Of a stretch of 50,111 nucleotides of DNA, positions 1-10,563 are shown one piece after another. The stretch spans positions 1-50,111 of the forward strand of contig NZ_AYXG01000183.1 in assembly GCF_000564855.1 (NCBI RefSeq), written 5' to 3'. The stretch's first letter is position 1. Each line of letters starts with the position of its first letter. The notes under the pieces were generated by a model. The model saw nothing but the letters and a program-made list of their open reading frames with translations, was not told the DNA's origin and made no database searches. The position numbers and the translations under genes are program-made. The stretch comes from Actinokineospora spheciospongiae (lineage in GTDB: Bacteria > Actinomycetota > Actinomycetes > Mycobacteriales > Pseudonocardiaceae).

Positions 1-53
1 CCTGCGACGCCCGCGCCGAGCGCGGCGGTGAACTGCCTCCGGTTGGTGGTCAT
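1..53 (-). CDS. N-terminus of a truncated Tat-type exported protein (partial)
   Basis: Only the first 17 or so codons lie in the window; the gene runs off the left edge. They read MTTNRRQFTAALGAG followed by VAG, which looks like a twin-arginine signal start (N-R-R-Q-F then a small hydrophobic run). The ATG overlaps the TGA of the upstream 213-residue gene in an ATGA arrangement, so the two are probably translationally coupled. The mature protein is outside the window, so no function can be given. Confidence 0.5.
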   Translation of the reverse strand, partial: MTTNRRQFTAALGAGVA

Positions 54-691
54 GGCTTTCCTGCACGGTCGTGCGGTCCAGGGGCGAACGTGTAGGGGTG
101 GTTGCGGCTGGCAGTGGGCAGCGGGCCGGTGAACGCCTCGGCGTCCAACGCGATCCCGAGCTGCGCCGCCACCGCCGCCGCAGCCCGGCTGAACGCCTTG
201 CCGTACGGCAGCGGTGCGGCGAAGTCGAGCACGCCCGCGGCGTCGAGCGCGGGGTCGAGGTGGTGCGGGTCGGTCCCTTCCCGTGTGTCGTGGCCCTCCC
301 CGAGGGTGGTCGTGACAAGAGCACCACCGGGGCCGGTCAACTTCAGCACGGGTGGTGTGGTCTCGAAGAAGAACATCGTCACGACATCGTGCTCGCGGGC
401 CAGGTCGAGCTCGATCTGGTCGAGGTAGCCCTTGGCCTGCGAGACCTCAGCGGCCATCGTCCACCCACCCAGCTCGGCGACGCGAACCCAGAACGGCGGG
501 ACGTGCAGGCCGGGGAGACCGTGCTCGCGCAGCGCCTGCCGCAGGGTCCAGTCGACGGCCGTCGCCGGGTCGAGGTCGAAAGCGCGCAGCACGCGTTCAC
601 GGCTCGCCCCCTTGGCGAAGGTCAAGCACCCCCCGAAATCGAGCAGTGGTCCCAGCCAGTTCCAGTCAGCAAGCGCCTGCGCCCCGGTCAT
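50..691 (-). CDS. DUF6461-like hypothetical protein
   Basis: A 213-residue protein without signal peptide or membrane segment. The N-terminal stretch (W-L-G-P-L-L-D-F-G-G-C-L-T-F-A-K-G, then a hydrophilic helix) resembles the actinobacterial DUF6461 family from memory; this was not checked by search. No catalytic motif is visible. Its stop overlaps the start of the truncated exported-protein gene, so the two form a small minus-strand operon. A frameshifted C-terminal protein fragment lies 22 bp upstream. DUF6461 proteins are of unknown function. An immunity-like role next to a toxin remnant is possible but is only inference from position. Confidence 0.6.
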   Translation of the reverse strand: MTGAQALADWNWLGPLLDFGGCLTFAKGASRERVLRAFDLDPATAVDWTLRQALREHGLPGLHVPPFWVRVAELGGWTMAAEVSQAKGYLDQIELDLAREHDVVTMFFFETTPPVLKLTGPGGALVTTTLGEGHDTREGTDPHHLDPALDAAGVLDFAAPLPYGKAFSRAAAAVAAQLGIALDAEAFTGPLPTASRNHPYTFAPGPHDRAGKP

Positions 692-713
692 CGCGACTCC
701 CTCGTCGTCGTGG

Positions 714-905
714 TCAGCCCACCTCGACCCAGCAGGGGTCGAAGTCGATCAAGCGGTTCGATCGGACCAGGTTGCCCAAGCTGCCGCCCACGCTGGAGTT
801 CAGCTTGAATGGGGTGTGGCCGCACATACGGCTCATCGCCCCAGTTGTTCTCGGGGGTGGTCGCCGGCCAGTCGTAGGCCTCGTCGGTCCCGGTCGTGCG
901 GACGT
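714..905 (-). pseudogene. Frameshifted C-terminal fragment of an unidentified protein
   Basis: Two minus-strand frames join into one sensible protein end. One frame gives TDEAYDWPATTPENNWGDEP; the next continues with HTPFKLNSSVGGSLGNL and ends ...RLIDFDPCWVEVG at the TGA at 714-716. The shift lies near 815-830; removing one C in the C/A-rich tract there would join the frames. A start 40 codons long within the second frame (ATG at 834-836) also exists but has no good ribosome binding site. I do not recognise the family. It could be the C-terminal domain of a larger secreted or toxin protein whose 5' part was lost at the recombinase scar. Confidence 0.4.
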
Positions 906-968
906 GGCGGGACCCCGCGCGCGTCGGACCTACCTGCCGCGGCGACGCGTGGTGTGCGATTGCGGGCG

Positions 969-1290
969 CCGTCCGCAAACAGGACAACCTGCTGCGCCAA
1001 ACGGAGAACGCCGACCCCGATGACCCCTTCACCCAGGGGTTGCGGCAGCGCTACAACGACCTGAAGAACGAACGCCGCGCGGTGAACACCACCCTGGAAC
1101 AACTGGAGAGAGGCGCCCGCACGCGATCACCCGACAATGGAGCAAGCCAACCTGCTCGACGCCCTGCCCCACCTGGCGACCAACCTGCGACACGCGCCCC
1201 CGGAACTGCTCCAGCGACTGCTGGACCTGACTCAATTCACCATCCAGGTGCACTACCGGGACAACCAGGCCACCACATCGCCGAACAGAC
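969..1290 (+). pseudogene. Decayed C-terminal fragment of a large serine recombinase
   Basis: The plus strand encodes NLLRQTENADPDDPFTQGL, then RYNDLKNERRAVNTTLEQL, in one frame, and from about 1137 EQANLLDALPHLATNLRHAP and ELLQRLLDLTQFTIQVHY in another. These match, from memory, the C-terminal coiled-coil region of actinobacterial large serine recombinases (resolvase/invertase catalytic domain plus recombinase domain). The catalytic N-terminal domain is absent, the frames are split near 1120-1140, and the reading ends in unrelated sequence by about 1290. This is a remnant of a mobile element, not a working integrase. Confidence 0.65.
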
Positions 1291-1350
1291 GATTGACCAC
1301 GACCCGGATTGTCAGGTATCCGCAGGTCAGGAACTGTGTGCATCCTGCGA

Positions 1351-1395
1351 GTGCCCCCGGTGCGACTCGAACGCACACTAAACGGATTTTGAGTC
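1351..1395 (+). repeat. attachment-site copy (tRNA-Leu 3' end duplicate)
   Basis: 45 bp identical to 2725-2769 except at 1380-1381 (AA instead of GG). It covers the tRNA from the anticodon loop to the acceptor 3' strand, but the encoded CCA is not kept and the 5' half is absent, so it is not a tRNA gene. Confidence 0.75.
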
Positions 1396-1802
1396 GGCAA
1401 CTCAGCCAGGCGCAAGCTGAGCGTGCGTGGTCGGAGGAGACTCAGCGTCATGAGCCTGGCTTGGTGTGGCCAGGAAGGAAGTGGGTTCGCACCCAAGCTC
1501 GCACCCAGGGTGGGTGCACGAAGTTCTCGCAACCACCGCAGGAAGCGGGCAGGGAGCGCATCAAGGAGTCGCCTTAACCTGTTGCTACTCCTCGACTGGT
1601 GGAAGTTGTTTCCAGTCGACACTGACCTATACACCAGACTTGCCGACGTACGGCATACCGACCGATCTTCGAGAGGCCGCCCATGCGTAGTAGCATACTA
1701 TCCTTGACCTACAGGGATGCGATTGTCGACACATACGGCGCCGTGATACGCAATAATGCTCATGTGCGTACTGGCTGATGCAGACTGTGATGGGAGTATG
1801 CG
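1396..1802. other. Gene-poor stretch inside the tRNA-bounded element
   Basis: I see no convincing gene here. Composition falls from GC-rich to AT-richer from about 1580. A perfect 5-3-5 inverted repeat (TAGTA GCA TACTA) lies at 1688-1700 about 100 bp before the low-GC gene, and could be an operator or part of a recombination site. No confident promoter pair was found. Confidence 0.4.
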
Positions 1803-2471
1803 GTGAACTTTGACGATGCGATCAGACGTGCTGAGGAACGTCGAAATGCTGCGGATAACCGGCGTAAAAAAATTCGGGTCCAGCAAAAAGTTTTGAACAA
1901 TGAACGAAAAAAAGTCGAACGTAGAGTAATCGAAATTGGCACTGCTGCTGTTGCTGCTTTGACGGAAGCGGGAGTGCAGGGCTTGCCATTAATTGAGGTA
2001 CAGCACGTGCGTACGGTCGTCGATAAAATTCGCGGTCGTTATCGTTCGATAGGAACGCAAGTAGGGTCAATTTGGGTGCTGCCTGTTCAAATCCCAGTGG
2101 AAGTCCAGCATAACGATAGTGAGTCACGTTACTGGACGACCGGCAATCTAGTCATCCATGAAGATGGCACCGTGACCAATGAGTGGAATCCTGGCATGGA
2201 GGTTGGTGCTGTTCACGTAACACTCCAAAACGGAGCTAGAATTTTCCTGCACTCAAGCGAAAAGGAATTTGCTGTCCCCGGTTATCGGCACGGAAACACG
2301 CGCACCCCTTGGTCGCCACGCGGTGGGCAATTAGCCTTTCGCACGGATGGTGAGCCGCTATGTATAGCAGGAGATGCTATCGTCGACAAAAATGTTGCTA
2401 GACTTGCAACAACGCTTGAAGACGCTGTCGCCGAAGGGGTTTTGGCATTAATTTCGGATACTGACTCTTGA
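1803..2471 (+). CDS. Low-GC hypothetical protein of the tRNA-Leu element
   Basis: A 222-residue protein I do not recognise. The GTG start at 1803 is chosen because GGGAG at 1792-1796 is well spaced, while the ATG at 1798 runs into a stop after one codon. Residues 1-45 are a very charged, probably helical region rich in R, K and E (for example RRAEERRNAADNRRKKIRVQ). Residues about 75-185 look like a beta-rich domain (SIWVLPVQIPVEV, GNLVIHEDGTVTNEWNPG, HVTLQNGARIFLHS). No signal peptide or membrane segment. Codon use is far less GC-biased (many AAT, ATT, GTT, CGT) than all its neighbours, and it sits between two copies of the tRNA-Leu 3' end, so recent transfer is likely. Function unknown. Confidence 0.75.
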   Translation: MNFDDAIRRAEERRNAADNRRKKIRVQQKVLNNERKKVERRVIEIGTAAVAALTEAGVQGLPLIEVQHVRTVVDKIRGRYRSIGTQVGSIWVLPVQIPVEVQHNDSESRYWTTGNLVIHEDGTVTNEWNPGMEVGAVHVTLQNGARIFLHSSEKEFAVPGYRHGNTRTPWSPRGGQLAFRTDGEPLCIAGDAIVDKNVARLATTLEDAVAEGVLALISDTDS

Positions 2472-2673
2472 TCCATCAATGCAAGTCAATGTGTAATTAA
2501 AGGAGTTTGATCGATCTATTAAGTATCAAGCTGCGCGTCGTGGCGAAGTTCGCAATAGTGAAATCTAAAAGCTAGCAAAGGAAGTGACAAGGTATATCCC
2601 GCGGTGCCCAATTTCGCTGCGCTTGCGGCCCGCCTTAGGGCATGCTGCACTTCACTTCAGGTTACCCGCACCC

Positions 2674-2694
2674 GTTGATCAACTAGTGATCAAC
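2674..2694. repeat. Perfect inverted repeat beside the tRNA-Leu attachment site
   Basis: GTTGATCA and TGATCAAC flank ACTAG: 8-bp perfect arms, 5-bp spacer, about 30 bp from the 3' end of the tRNA gene and inside the element. It may be a recombinase or excisionase binding site, or an operator. There is no direct evidence of function. Confidence 0.5.
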
Positions 2695-2707
2695 ATATTT
2701 GGTTGTG

Positions 2708-2723
2708 ACCGCTGGTCAGCGGT
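2708..2723 (-). terminator. Short hairpin directly after tRNA-Leu
   Basis: ACCGCTG-GT-CAGCGGT forms a 7-bp inverted repeat just past the tRNA 3' end on the minus strand. No T-run follows, so termination is only a possibility. Confidence 0.35.
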
Positions 2724-2799
2724 GGTGCCCCCGGTGCGACTCGAACGCACACTGGACGGATTTTGAGTCCGCTGCCTCTGCCGATTGGGCTACGGGGGC
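2723..2799 (-). tRNA. tRNA-Leu (anticodon CAA)
   Basis: Reading the minus strand, the acceptor arms GCCCCCG (2799-2793) and CGGGGGC (2733-2727) pair perfectly. The anticodon loop is CTCAAAA with anticodon CAA between GGA and TCC. The T-arm GTGCG TTCGAGT CGCAC is canonical, followed by discriminator A (2726) and an encoded CCA (2725-2723). The variable loop is short for a leucine tRNA, as I recall also for other actinobacterial CAA isoacceptors. Its 3' half is duplicated at 1351-1395. Confidence 0.92.
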
Positions 2800-2950
2800 G
2801 TCGGACGAGCACTGTACGCGATCACCTGGTGGGTCGGTGCGGGAGGGGCGGGGTGTCAGCGCGATCACGTCTCGTGGACGACGGGTTGGGGGTGGGCGGC
2901 GGTAAGCTTCGGGCTCCGATTCACCGCCACTAGCCCACAGGAGGACCCCG

Positions 2951-3556
2951 GTGACCGACCTGGCTGCCGAGGCCCAACCGGCCCCGACCCCCCGCCGTGT
3001 GCTCGTCGCCGAGGATGAGGCGTTGATCCGCCTCGACCTGGTCGAGATGTTGCGGGAAGAGGGGTATGAGGTGGCCGGGGAGGCCGGGGACGGGGAAGAG
3101 GCTGTTCGGTTGGCCGGGGAGTTGCGGCCTGACCTGGTGATCCTTGATGTGAAGATGCCGAAGATGGATGGCATTGACGCGGCGACGTCCATTGCTCGGG
3201 AGCGGATTGCGCCGGTGGTGATGTTGACCGCCTTCAGTCAGCGGGAGTTGGTGGAGCGGGCTCGGGACGCGGGGGCGATGGCGTACCTGGTCAAGCCTTT
3301 CGCCAAGCATGACCTGGTGCCCGCGATCGAGTTGGCGATGAGTCGGTTCTCCGAGTTGCAGGCCCTTGAGCACGAGGTGGCGGGGCTGACCGAGCGGTTG
3401 GAGACGCGGAAGGTGATCGAGCGGGCCAAGGGGCTGCTGATGACCAAGCAGGGGCTTTCCGAGCCGGAGGCCTTCCGGTGGATTCAGCGCACCGCCATGG
3501 ACCGGCGGACGACCATGAAGGCCGTGGCTGAGGCCGTGGTGGAGAACATCACCTGA
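2951..3556 (+). CDS. pdtaR: ANTAR-domain response regulator PdtaR
   Basis: A 201-residue two-domain protein. Residues about 16-130 are a receiver domain with the acidic pair E21-D22, phospho-acceptor D66 in VILDVKMPKMDG, the T of MLTAF and the lysine of YLVKPF. Residues about 137-200 are an ANTAR RNA-binding domain (VIERAKGLLMTKQGLSEPEA). It matches Rv1626/PdtaR, which acts with the histidine kinase PdtaS by transcription antitermination at RNA hairpins. The GTG at 2951 follows GGAG at about 2939. The kinase gene is not in the window. A strong hairpin at 3571-3600 ends the unit. No oddities. Confidence 0.93.
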   Translation: MTDLAAEAQPAPTPRRVLVAEDEALIRLDLVEMLREEGYEVAGEAGDGEEAVRLAGELRPDLVILDVKMPKMDGIDAATSIARERIAPVVMLTAFSQRELVERARDAGAMAYLVKPFAKHDLVPAIELAMSRFSELQALEHEVAGLTERLETRKVIERAKGLLMTKQGLSEPEAFRWIQRTAMDRRTTMKAVAEAVVENIT

Positions 3557-3570
3557 TCGGGTGGCACACA

Positions 3571-3600
3571 GCGGGCCGCTCCGGTACTGGGGCGGCCCGC
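3571..3600 (+). terminator. Rho-independent-type hairpin after pdtaR
   Basis: GCGGGCCGC (3571-3579) pairs with GCGGCCCGC (3592-3600); with the inner U-G and two C-G pairs the stem reaches 12 bp around a 6-nt loop. There is no T-run, as is common in high-GC actinobacteria. Confidence 0.65.
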
Positions 3601-3614
3601 GGCTCGTTCCGGGG

Positions 3615-5431
3615 TCAGGGGAGCAGGTCGAAGTGGCGGAGGGTGGACGTGGTCGTTCCGTCCACACCTGACAGTCTCAGTTCGACGGAGTGCCTGCCGG
3701 GGGTGAGGGCGGCCAGGGCTGTCGGGATGGCGTAGGTGCCGCCGGTGCCGGGACCGTCCGCCGTGGTCGGGATCGCCGCTGTCAGCCTGCCGTCGAGGAA
3801 CAGTTCCACGCCCGCCGTGGCGCCGGTGTCCCATTGGGTGGGGGACGCGTCGACGTGGGCGGTGGAGAGTCTGCCTCGGGGGACTTGGGGGTCGCGCCTG
3901 GCAGGTCCCGGCCTGCCGCGTTGCCCAGGGTCAGGGTGGTGCGGGGGAGGGCGGGGATGGTGGGGCGTCGGGTGCTGGTCCGTGGGGGTGCTGCCCAGCC
4001 GGGTGGGGCTTGGTCCAGTTCCAGGTACATCTCCTGGACCAGGGTTTGCCCGGTGGCGCCGGGGGCGCGGACGACCAGGGGGGACAGGGTCGGGGCGCCG
4101 TTGTCGCCCAGGAGGGTGGTGGGGAGGTCGGCGGTGACCGTGATCGAGGAGCCGGGGGTGAACGGGCCGGGGATCGTGGGTGTCGCGGGCAGGTCCGCTT
4201 GCCCGAGTTGGATGGTGATCGCGCCCGGGTCGAGCCCGGTGTCGGCGGTGAGGGTCGCGACGACGCGGGCCGTGGTGGCCCGGGTCAGCGGGGTGCGGGA
4301 GATGCCGCTGCCCGGTGCCTGCTCCGCCGGGCCCAGGACCCGCCGGGTGGCGGGGACGACCTGGACCTCGTCCGAGGTGGGGACCGGGGTCGCGGGGCCG
4401 GTGTGGCCGATGGCGGTGACGTGGACCCGGCTGCGCCTGCCGTCCGGTCCGCGCACCCCCACCAGCGGGTACGCCCGCGTCCACGGGACCGGGGTCGACG
4501 ACGTGGCGACCGTGAGGCCGTCCTGCGCGACCTCCACCCCCTGTGGGGACAGCCGGACCTCGAACCGGTGGGCGACCCCCGCCCCCCGGCGCGGTGCGCG
4601 CCGGGCCGGAGGTGCCGTGCCGATGCGGACACCCGCGTCGTCGGCAACCACCCGCAGGACCGGCGGGGGGACCGAGGCGGGGTCGCGGGTGCCGATGCGG
4701 TCCGCGCGGCCGGGGGCCAGGTCGATGGTCAGGATGCCGCCGGGGCCCGCGGCGTCGGTCAACACCGTGAAGCGGCCGGTGCCGCCGTCGAGGGTCATCG
4801 GCGCCCGGGTGCTGAGCACGGCCTCGTCTGCGCCGCAGCCCACGTCGACCGGCAGGCCGCGCTCCCCGGGCGCCCGGGTGCCGACGTCCACGCAGCCGGG
4901 GTGGCCCGACAGGTGCCAGCCGGCCCGGGTGCCGTCGGGGAATTCCTCCAGGGCGCCGGTCAGGCCGTCCCGCCAGGACTCGTGCACCACGCCGGGCAGG
5001 CCGATCGGGTCCGACCGCCTGCCGAAGGCGTCGACGCTGCGGACCGAGGCCGGCATCGCCACCCCGTCGGGCAGGCCGTCGAACTCGGTGACCGGGGCCG
5101 CGGTGAGCCGGGTCCGCTCACCCAGGCGCACCTCGTAGCCCACGGCCCCGCGCGGCGCGGGGCCGCCGGGGAGGCCGTCGGCCCAGGCCAGGCGCAGGCG
5201 GCCCGCGGCGGGGGTGGCGGTCAGGTCGCGCGGCGGATCGGGGCGGGCACCGGGTTCCGGCAATACCACGAAATCGGTGTGGTACCGCTGAACCCGGTGG
5301 CGTTCTGCCCGATCGGGTGGAATGTGCTGCCCGCTTTCCCCGTCGACGCGCAGCACCAGAACAGCCCCGGCGGGCAGGCCCGCGCCCACCACCGCGGCGA
5401 GCACCCGGTTGCGCCTGCGCCCGGTTCCCAC
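3615..5431 (-). pseudogene. FN3-like surface/secreted protein gene with a frameshift
   Basis: Minus-strand gene. A GTG at 5431 gives a short basic start and one membrane or signal segment (NRVLAAVVGAGLPAGAVLVL); in-frame starts run up to 5593, but that stretch looks non-coding and AT-richer. An FN3-like module follows (DLTATPAAGRLRLAWADG to RSVDAFGRRSDP), then beta-rich, probably concanavalin-like modules. The first frame stops at 3782, but the sensible C-terminus (TAHVDASPTQWDTGATAGVE to TTTSTLRHFDLLP, stop at 3615) is in another frame. A missing C in the C-tract around 3885-3895 would restore one protein of about 600 residues. It could be a real mutation or a sequencing error. Function unknown. 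Confidence 0.6.
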
Positions 5432-5684
5432 GCTGGAGCCCAGGTCACGCCGTGTGAAGGCGCCGCTGCGCGCAGGTACCCCAACCCGGTGTGAATTCGA
5501 AATTTCGTCCGTCAGGCGAACAACTGCCCCCGCTTTTCGTTGCAGTCTGATCACGAGGTCGTGGGGTGCGTGACTACCCCCGCCCGGGGTCATTACCTTC
5601 CGGCGCAGCCCTCCAACAGGTATGGGCCGCGCCCGGCGGCGGTTCGCGTGTACTCGCCGGGCGATTTCGGAGAAGGGACGTCAC

Positions 5685-6908
5685 GTGCGTAACCAGACGG
5701 TGAAGGCCACGGTGCTGGTCGCGGGCGCGCTGCTGCTCGCGGCCTGTGGCACGAACAAGACCGAGTCCGGCGGTGGCACCTCGGGTGCGGGCTGCGACAC
5801 GAGCAAGGGCACGCTGGTCGTCGGCGTCATCGCACCGCTGAGCGGTGAGCTCTCCGCACTGGGCCTCGGCATCCAGAACTCCGCCGACCTCGCGGTCAAG
5901 GAGGCGAACGAGAAGTGCACCGTCAAGGGCTACAAGCTCGCCCTCGACCCGCAGGACGACCAGAAGAACCCGCAGCAGGGCGCGCAGGCGGCCACCAAGC
6001 TGTCGCAGGACCCCAACCTGGTCGGCGTCGTCGGCACGCTGAACTCGTCGGTGGCCCAGTCGGTGCAGCCGATCCTGGCGCAGAAGAACATCGTGCAGGT
6101 CTCGCCCGCGAACACCAGCGACGCGCTGTCCAAGGGTGAGAACGCGGCCGCTCCCACGCGCCAGTTCCCGACCTACTTCCGCACCTGCACCGTCGACTCG
6201 CTGCAGGGCCCGTTCGCGGCCAAGTTCCTGGTCGAGAAGCAGGGCAAGAAGAAGATCGCCATCGTCACCGACGGCCTGACCTACGGCGAGGGCCTCGCGG
6301 CCGCGTTCGCCACCAAGGCCGAGTCCCTCGGCGCGCAGGTCGTGACCCGGCAGAAGATCGGCGAGAAGGACACCGACTTCTCCGGCGTCATCGCCGCGAT
6401 CAAGCCGAGCGCCCCGGACGCGCTGTACTTCGGCGGCCAGTACCCGCAGGCCGGTCCGCTGTCCAAGCAGCTCAAGGACGCCGGGCTGAACATCCCGGTC
6501 ATGGGTGGCGACGGCATCTACGACGACAAGTTCATCAGCCTCGGCGGCAAGGACGGCGACTACGCCACCTCCGTCGGCGCGCCGACCGAGTCGCTCGACA
6601 GCGCCAAGGCGTTCGTCGACGCCTACAACAAGGCCGGCTACCAGGACAAGTTCGCCGCCTACGGCGCGTTCTCCTACGACGCGGCCAACGCCATCATCAA
6701 CTCCCTGGCCACCACCCTCAACGGCGGCGACTGGTCCGAGGCCAAGCGCGCCGACCTGCTCGCCTCGGTGGGCAAGTACAGCGGCCAGGGCGCGACCGGC
6801 ACCATCTCGTTCGACGAGTTCGGCGACAGCAACAACAAGGTCCTGACCGTCTACAGCGTCAACGGTGGCAAGTGGTCCCCCGCGGAGACCGGCACCTACA
6901 GCGGCTGA
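5685..6908 (+). CDS. livK: Branched-chain amino-acid ABC transporter, substrate-binding lipoprotein
   Basis: A 407-residue periplasmic-binding-type lipoprotein that captures branched-chain amino acids or related small molecules for the LivHMGF importer. The GTG at 5685 follows GGAGAAGGGA and gives a lipoprotein signal ending LLLAAC with the lipidated cysteine at residue 21; upstream in-frame starts would bury it. The mature part has the family's GVIAPLSGELSALGLG opening, a VGVVGTLNSSVAQSV segment, a KIAIVTDGLTYGEGLA hinge region and a YGAFSYDAANAI C-terminal part. It is first in a five-gene operon. An inverted repeat before livH may set its higher expression. The true ligand cannot be fixed from sequence. 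Confidence 0.92.
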   Translation: MRNQTVKATVLVAGALLLAACGTNKTESGGGTSGAGCDTSKGTLVVGVIAPLSGELSALGLGIQNSADLAVKEANEKCTVKGYKLALDPQDDQKNPQQGAQAATKLSQDPNLVGVVGTLNSSVAQSVQPILAQKNIVQVSPANTSDALSKGENAAAPTRQFPTYFRTCTVDSLQGPFAAKFLVEKQGKKKIAIVTDGLTYGEGLAAAFATKAESLGAQVVTRQKIGEKDTDFSGVIAAIKPSAPDALYFGGQYPQAGPLSKQLKDAGLNIPVMGGDGIYDDKFISLGGKDGDYATSVGAPTESLDSAKAFVDAYNKAGYQDKFAAYGAFSYDAANAIINSLATTLNGGDWSEAKRADLLASVGKYSGQGATGTISFDEFGDSNNKVLTVYSVNGGKWSPAETGTYSG

Positions 6909-6948
6909 CCTGACAGCACAGCCGGTTCCCCGGGACCGGACGAAACAC

Positions 6949-6979
6949 GGTGGGGGTGGGCGCGCAGCCCACCCCCACC
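6949..6979 (+). promoter_or_regulatory. Intercistronic hairpin between livK and livH
   Basis: GGTGGGGGTGGGC (6949-6961) and GCCCACCCCCACC (6967-6979) form a perfect 13-bp stem with a 5-nt loop, ending a few bases before the livH ribosome binding site (ACGGAGG, 6984-6990). It probably acts as a partial terminator or 3' stabiliser that keeps livK mRNA above the permease mRNA. Confidence 0.65.
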
Positions 6980-6995
6980 GCGTACGGAGGTAGAT

Positions 6996-9708
<2,713 letters not shown>

Positions 9709-9712
<4 letters not shown>

Positions 9713-10563
9713 GCATCACCGACAACATGGCCGCCGCCCCCGCCCCGCCGGTCTTGCAGGCCCAGGGCGTCACCATGGTCTTCGGCGGCCTGACCGCGCT
9801 CAACAACGTCTCGCTGTCGCTGGGCAAGGGCGAGATCGTCGGCCTGATCGGGCCCAACGGCGCGGGCAAGACGACCTTCTTCAACTGCCTCACCGGGCTC
9901 TACCTGCCCAGCCGGGGCCGGGTGCTGCTCGACGGCAGCCAGCTCGCGGCCGACCCGTCGAAGGTGACGATCGCCGGGGTGGCCCGCACGTTCCAGAACA
10001 TCCGCCTGTTCCCGAACATGACGGTGCTGGAGAACGTCATGGTCGGGCGGCACAGCCGGATGCGGCAGGACCCGATCTCCACCCTGCTACGGCTGCCCGC
10101 GTTCCACCGCGGCGAGCGGGCAGCGCGGGAGCGCTCGCGCGAACTGCTGGAGTTCGTCGGGCTCACCCGCGCCGAGCACGAGGTCGCCCGCAACCTGCCC
10201 TACGGCGACCAGCGCAGGCTCGAGATCGCCCGCGCGCTGGCCACCGACCCGAAGGTGCTGCTGCTCGACGAGCCGACCGCGGGCATGAACCCGCAGGAGA
10301 CCGAGGCCACCCGGCAGTTGATCTTCGCCATCCGGGACACCGGCGTCTCGGTGGTGGTGATCGAGCACGACATCAAGTTCATCTTCGGCCTGTGCGACAA
10401 GGTGTCGGTGCTGGTCCAGGGCGAACTGCTGGTCGAGGGCACGCCGGAGGTCGTCCGGGCCGACCCGAGGGTGGTGGAGGCCTACCTGGGCAAGCCGCCG
10501 GAGGAGGTCGAGGCCGACGTCCGCGCCGCCTCGACCGAGCACGACACGAGGGGTGAGGCATGA
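9709..10563 (+). CDS. livG: Branched-chain amino-acid ABC transporter ATPase LivG
   Basis: A 284-residue cytoplasmic ATPase that powers the LivHM channel with LivF. Walker A is GPNGAGKTT, Walker B LLLDEPTAGMNP. The signature region is degenerate (NLPYGDQRRLEIARAL), as usual in LivG, and the switch histidine lies in VVIEHDIKFIF. The GTG start lies inside the livM stop (GTGA) and the stop overlaps the livF ATG. The C-terminal 25 residues (EEVEADVRAASTEHDTRGEA) are a charged tail beyond the family core. Confidence 0.94.

Larger units (their letters stand above)
1351..2769. mobile_element. Remnant of an element integrated at the 3' end of tRNA-Leu(CAA)
   Basis: The 3' part of the tRNA-Leu gene (2725-2769) is repeated in the same orientation at 1351-1395, 1,374 bp away. 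Such a duplication is the normal trace of site-specific integration into a tRNA 3' end: one copy restores the tRNA, the other marks the far junction. The enclosed DNA holds one visibly AT-richer gene (1803-2471) and no recognisable integrase. The serine-recombinase fragment lies just outside the far repeat. The interval may be the residue of a larger element reduced by deletion. The limits are inferred from the repeats. Confidence 0.6.

Noticed and set aside
1351-1395. Second tRNA gene
   Set aside because: Only the 3' half is present, with no 5' acceptor strand or D-arm and no CCA; it is an attachment-site duplicate.
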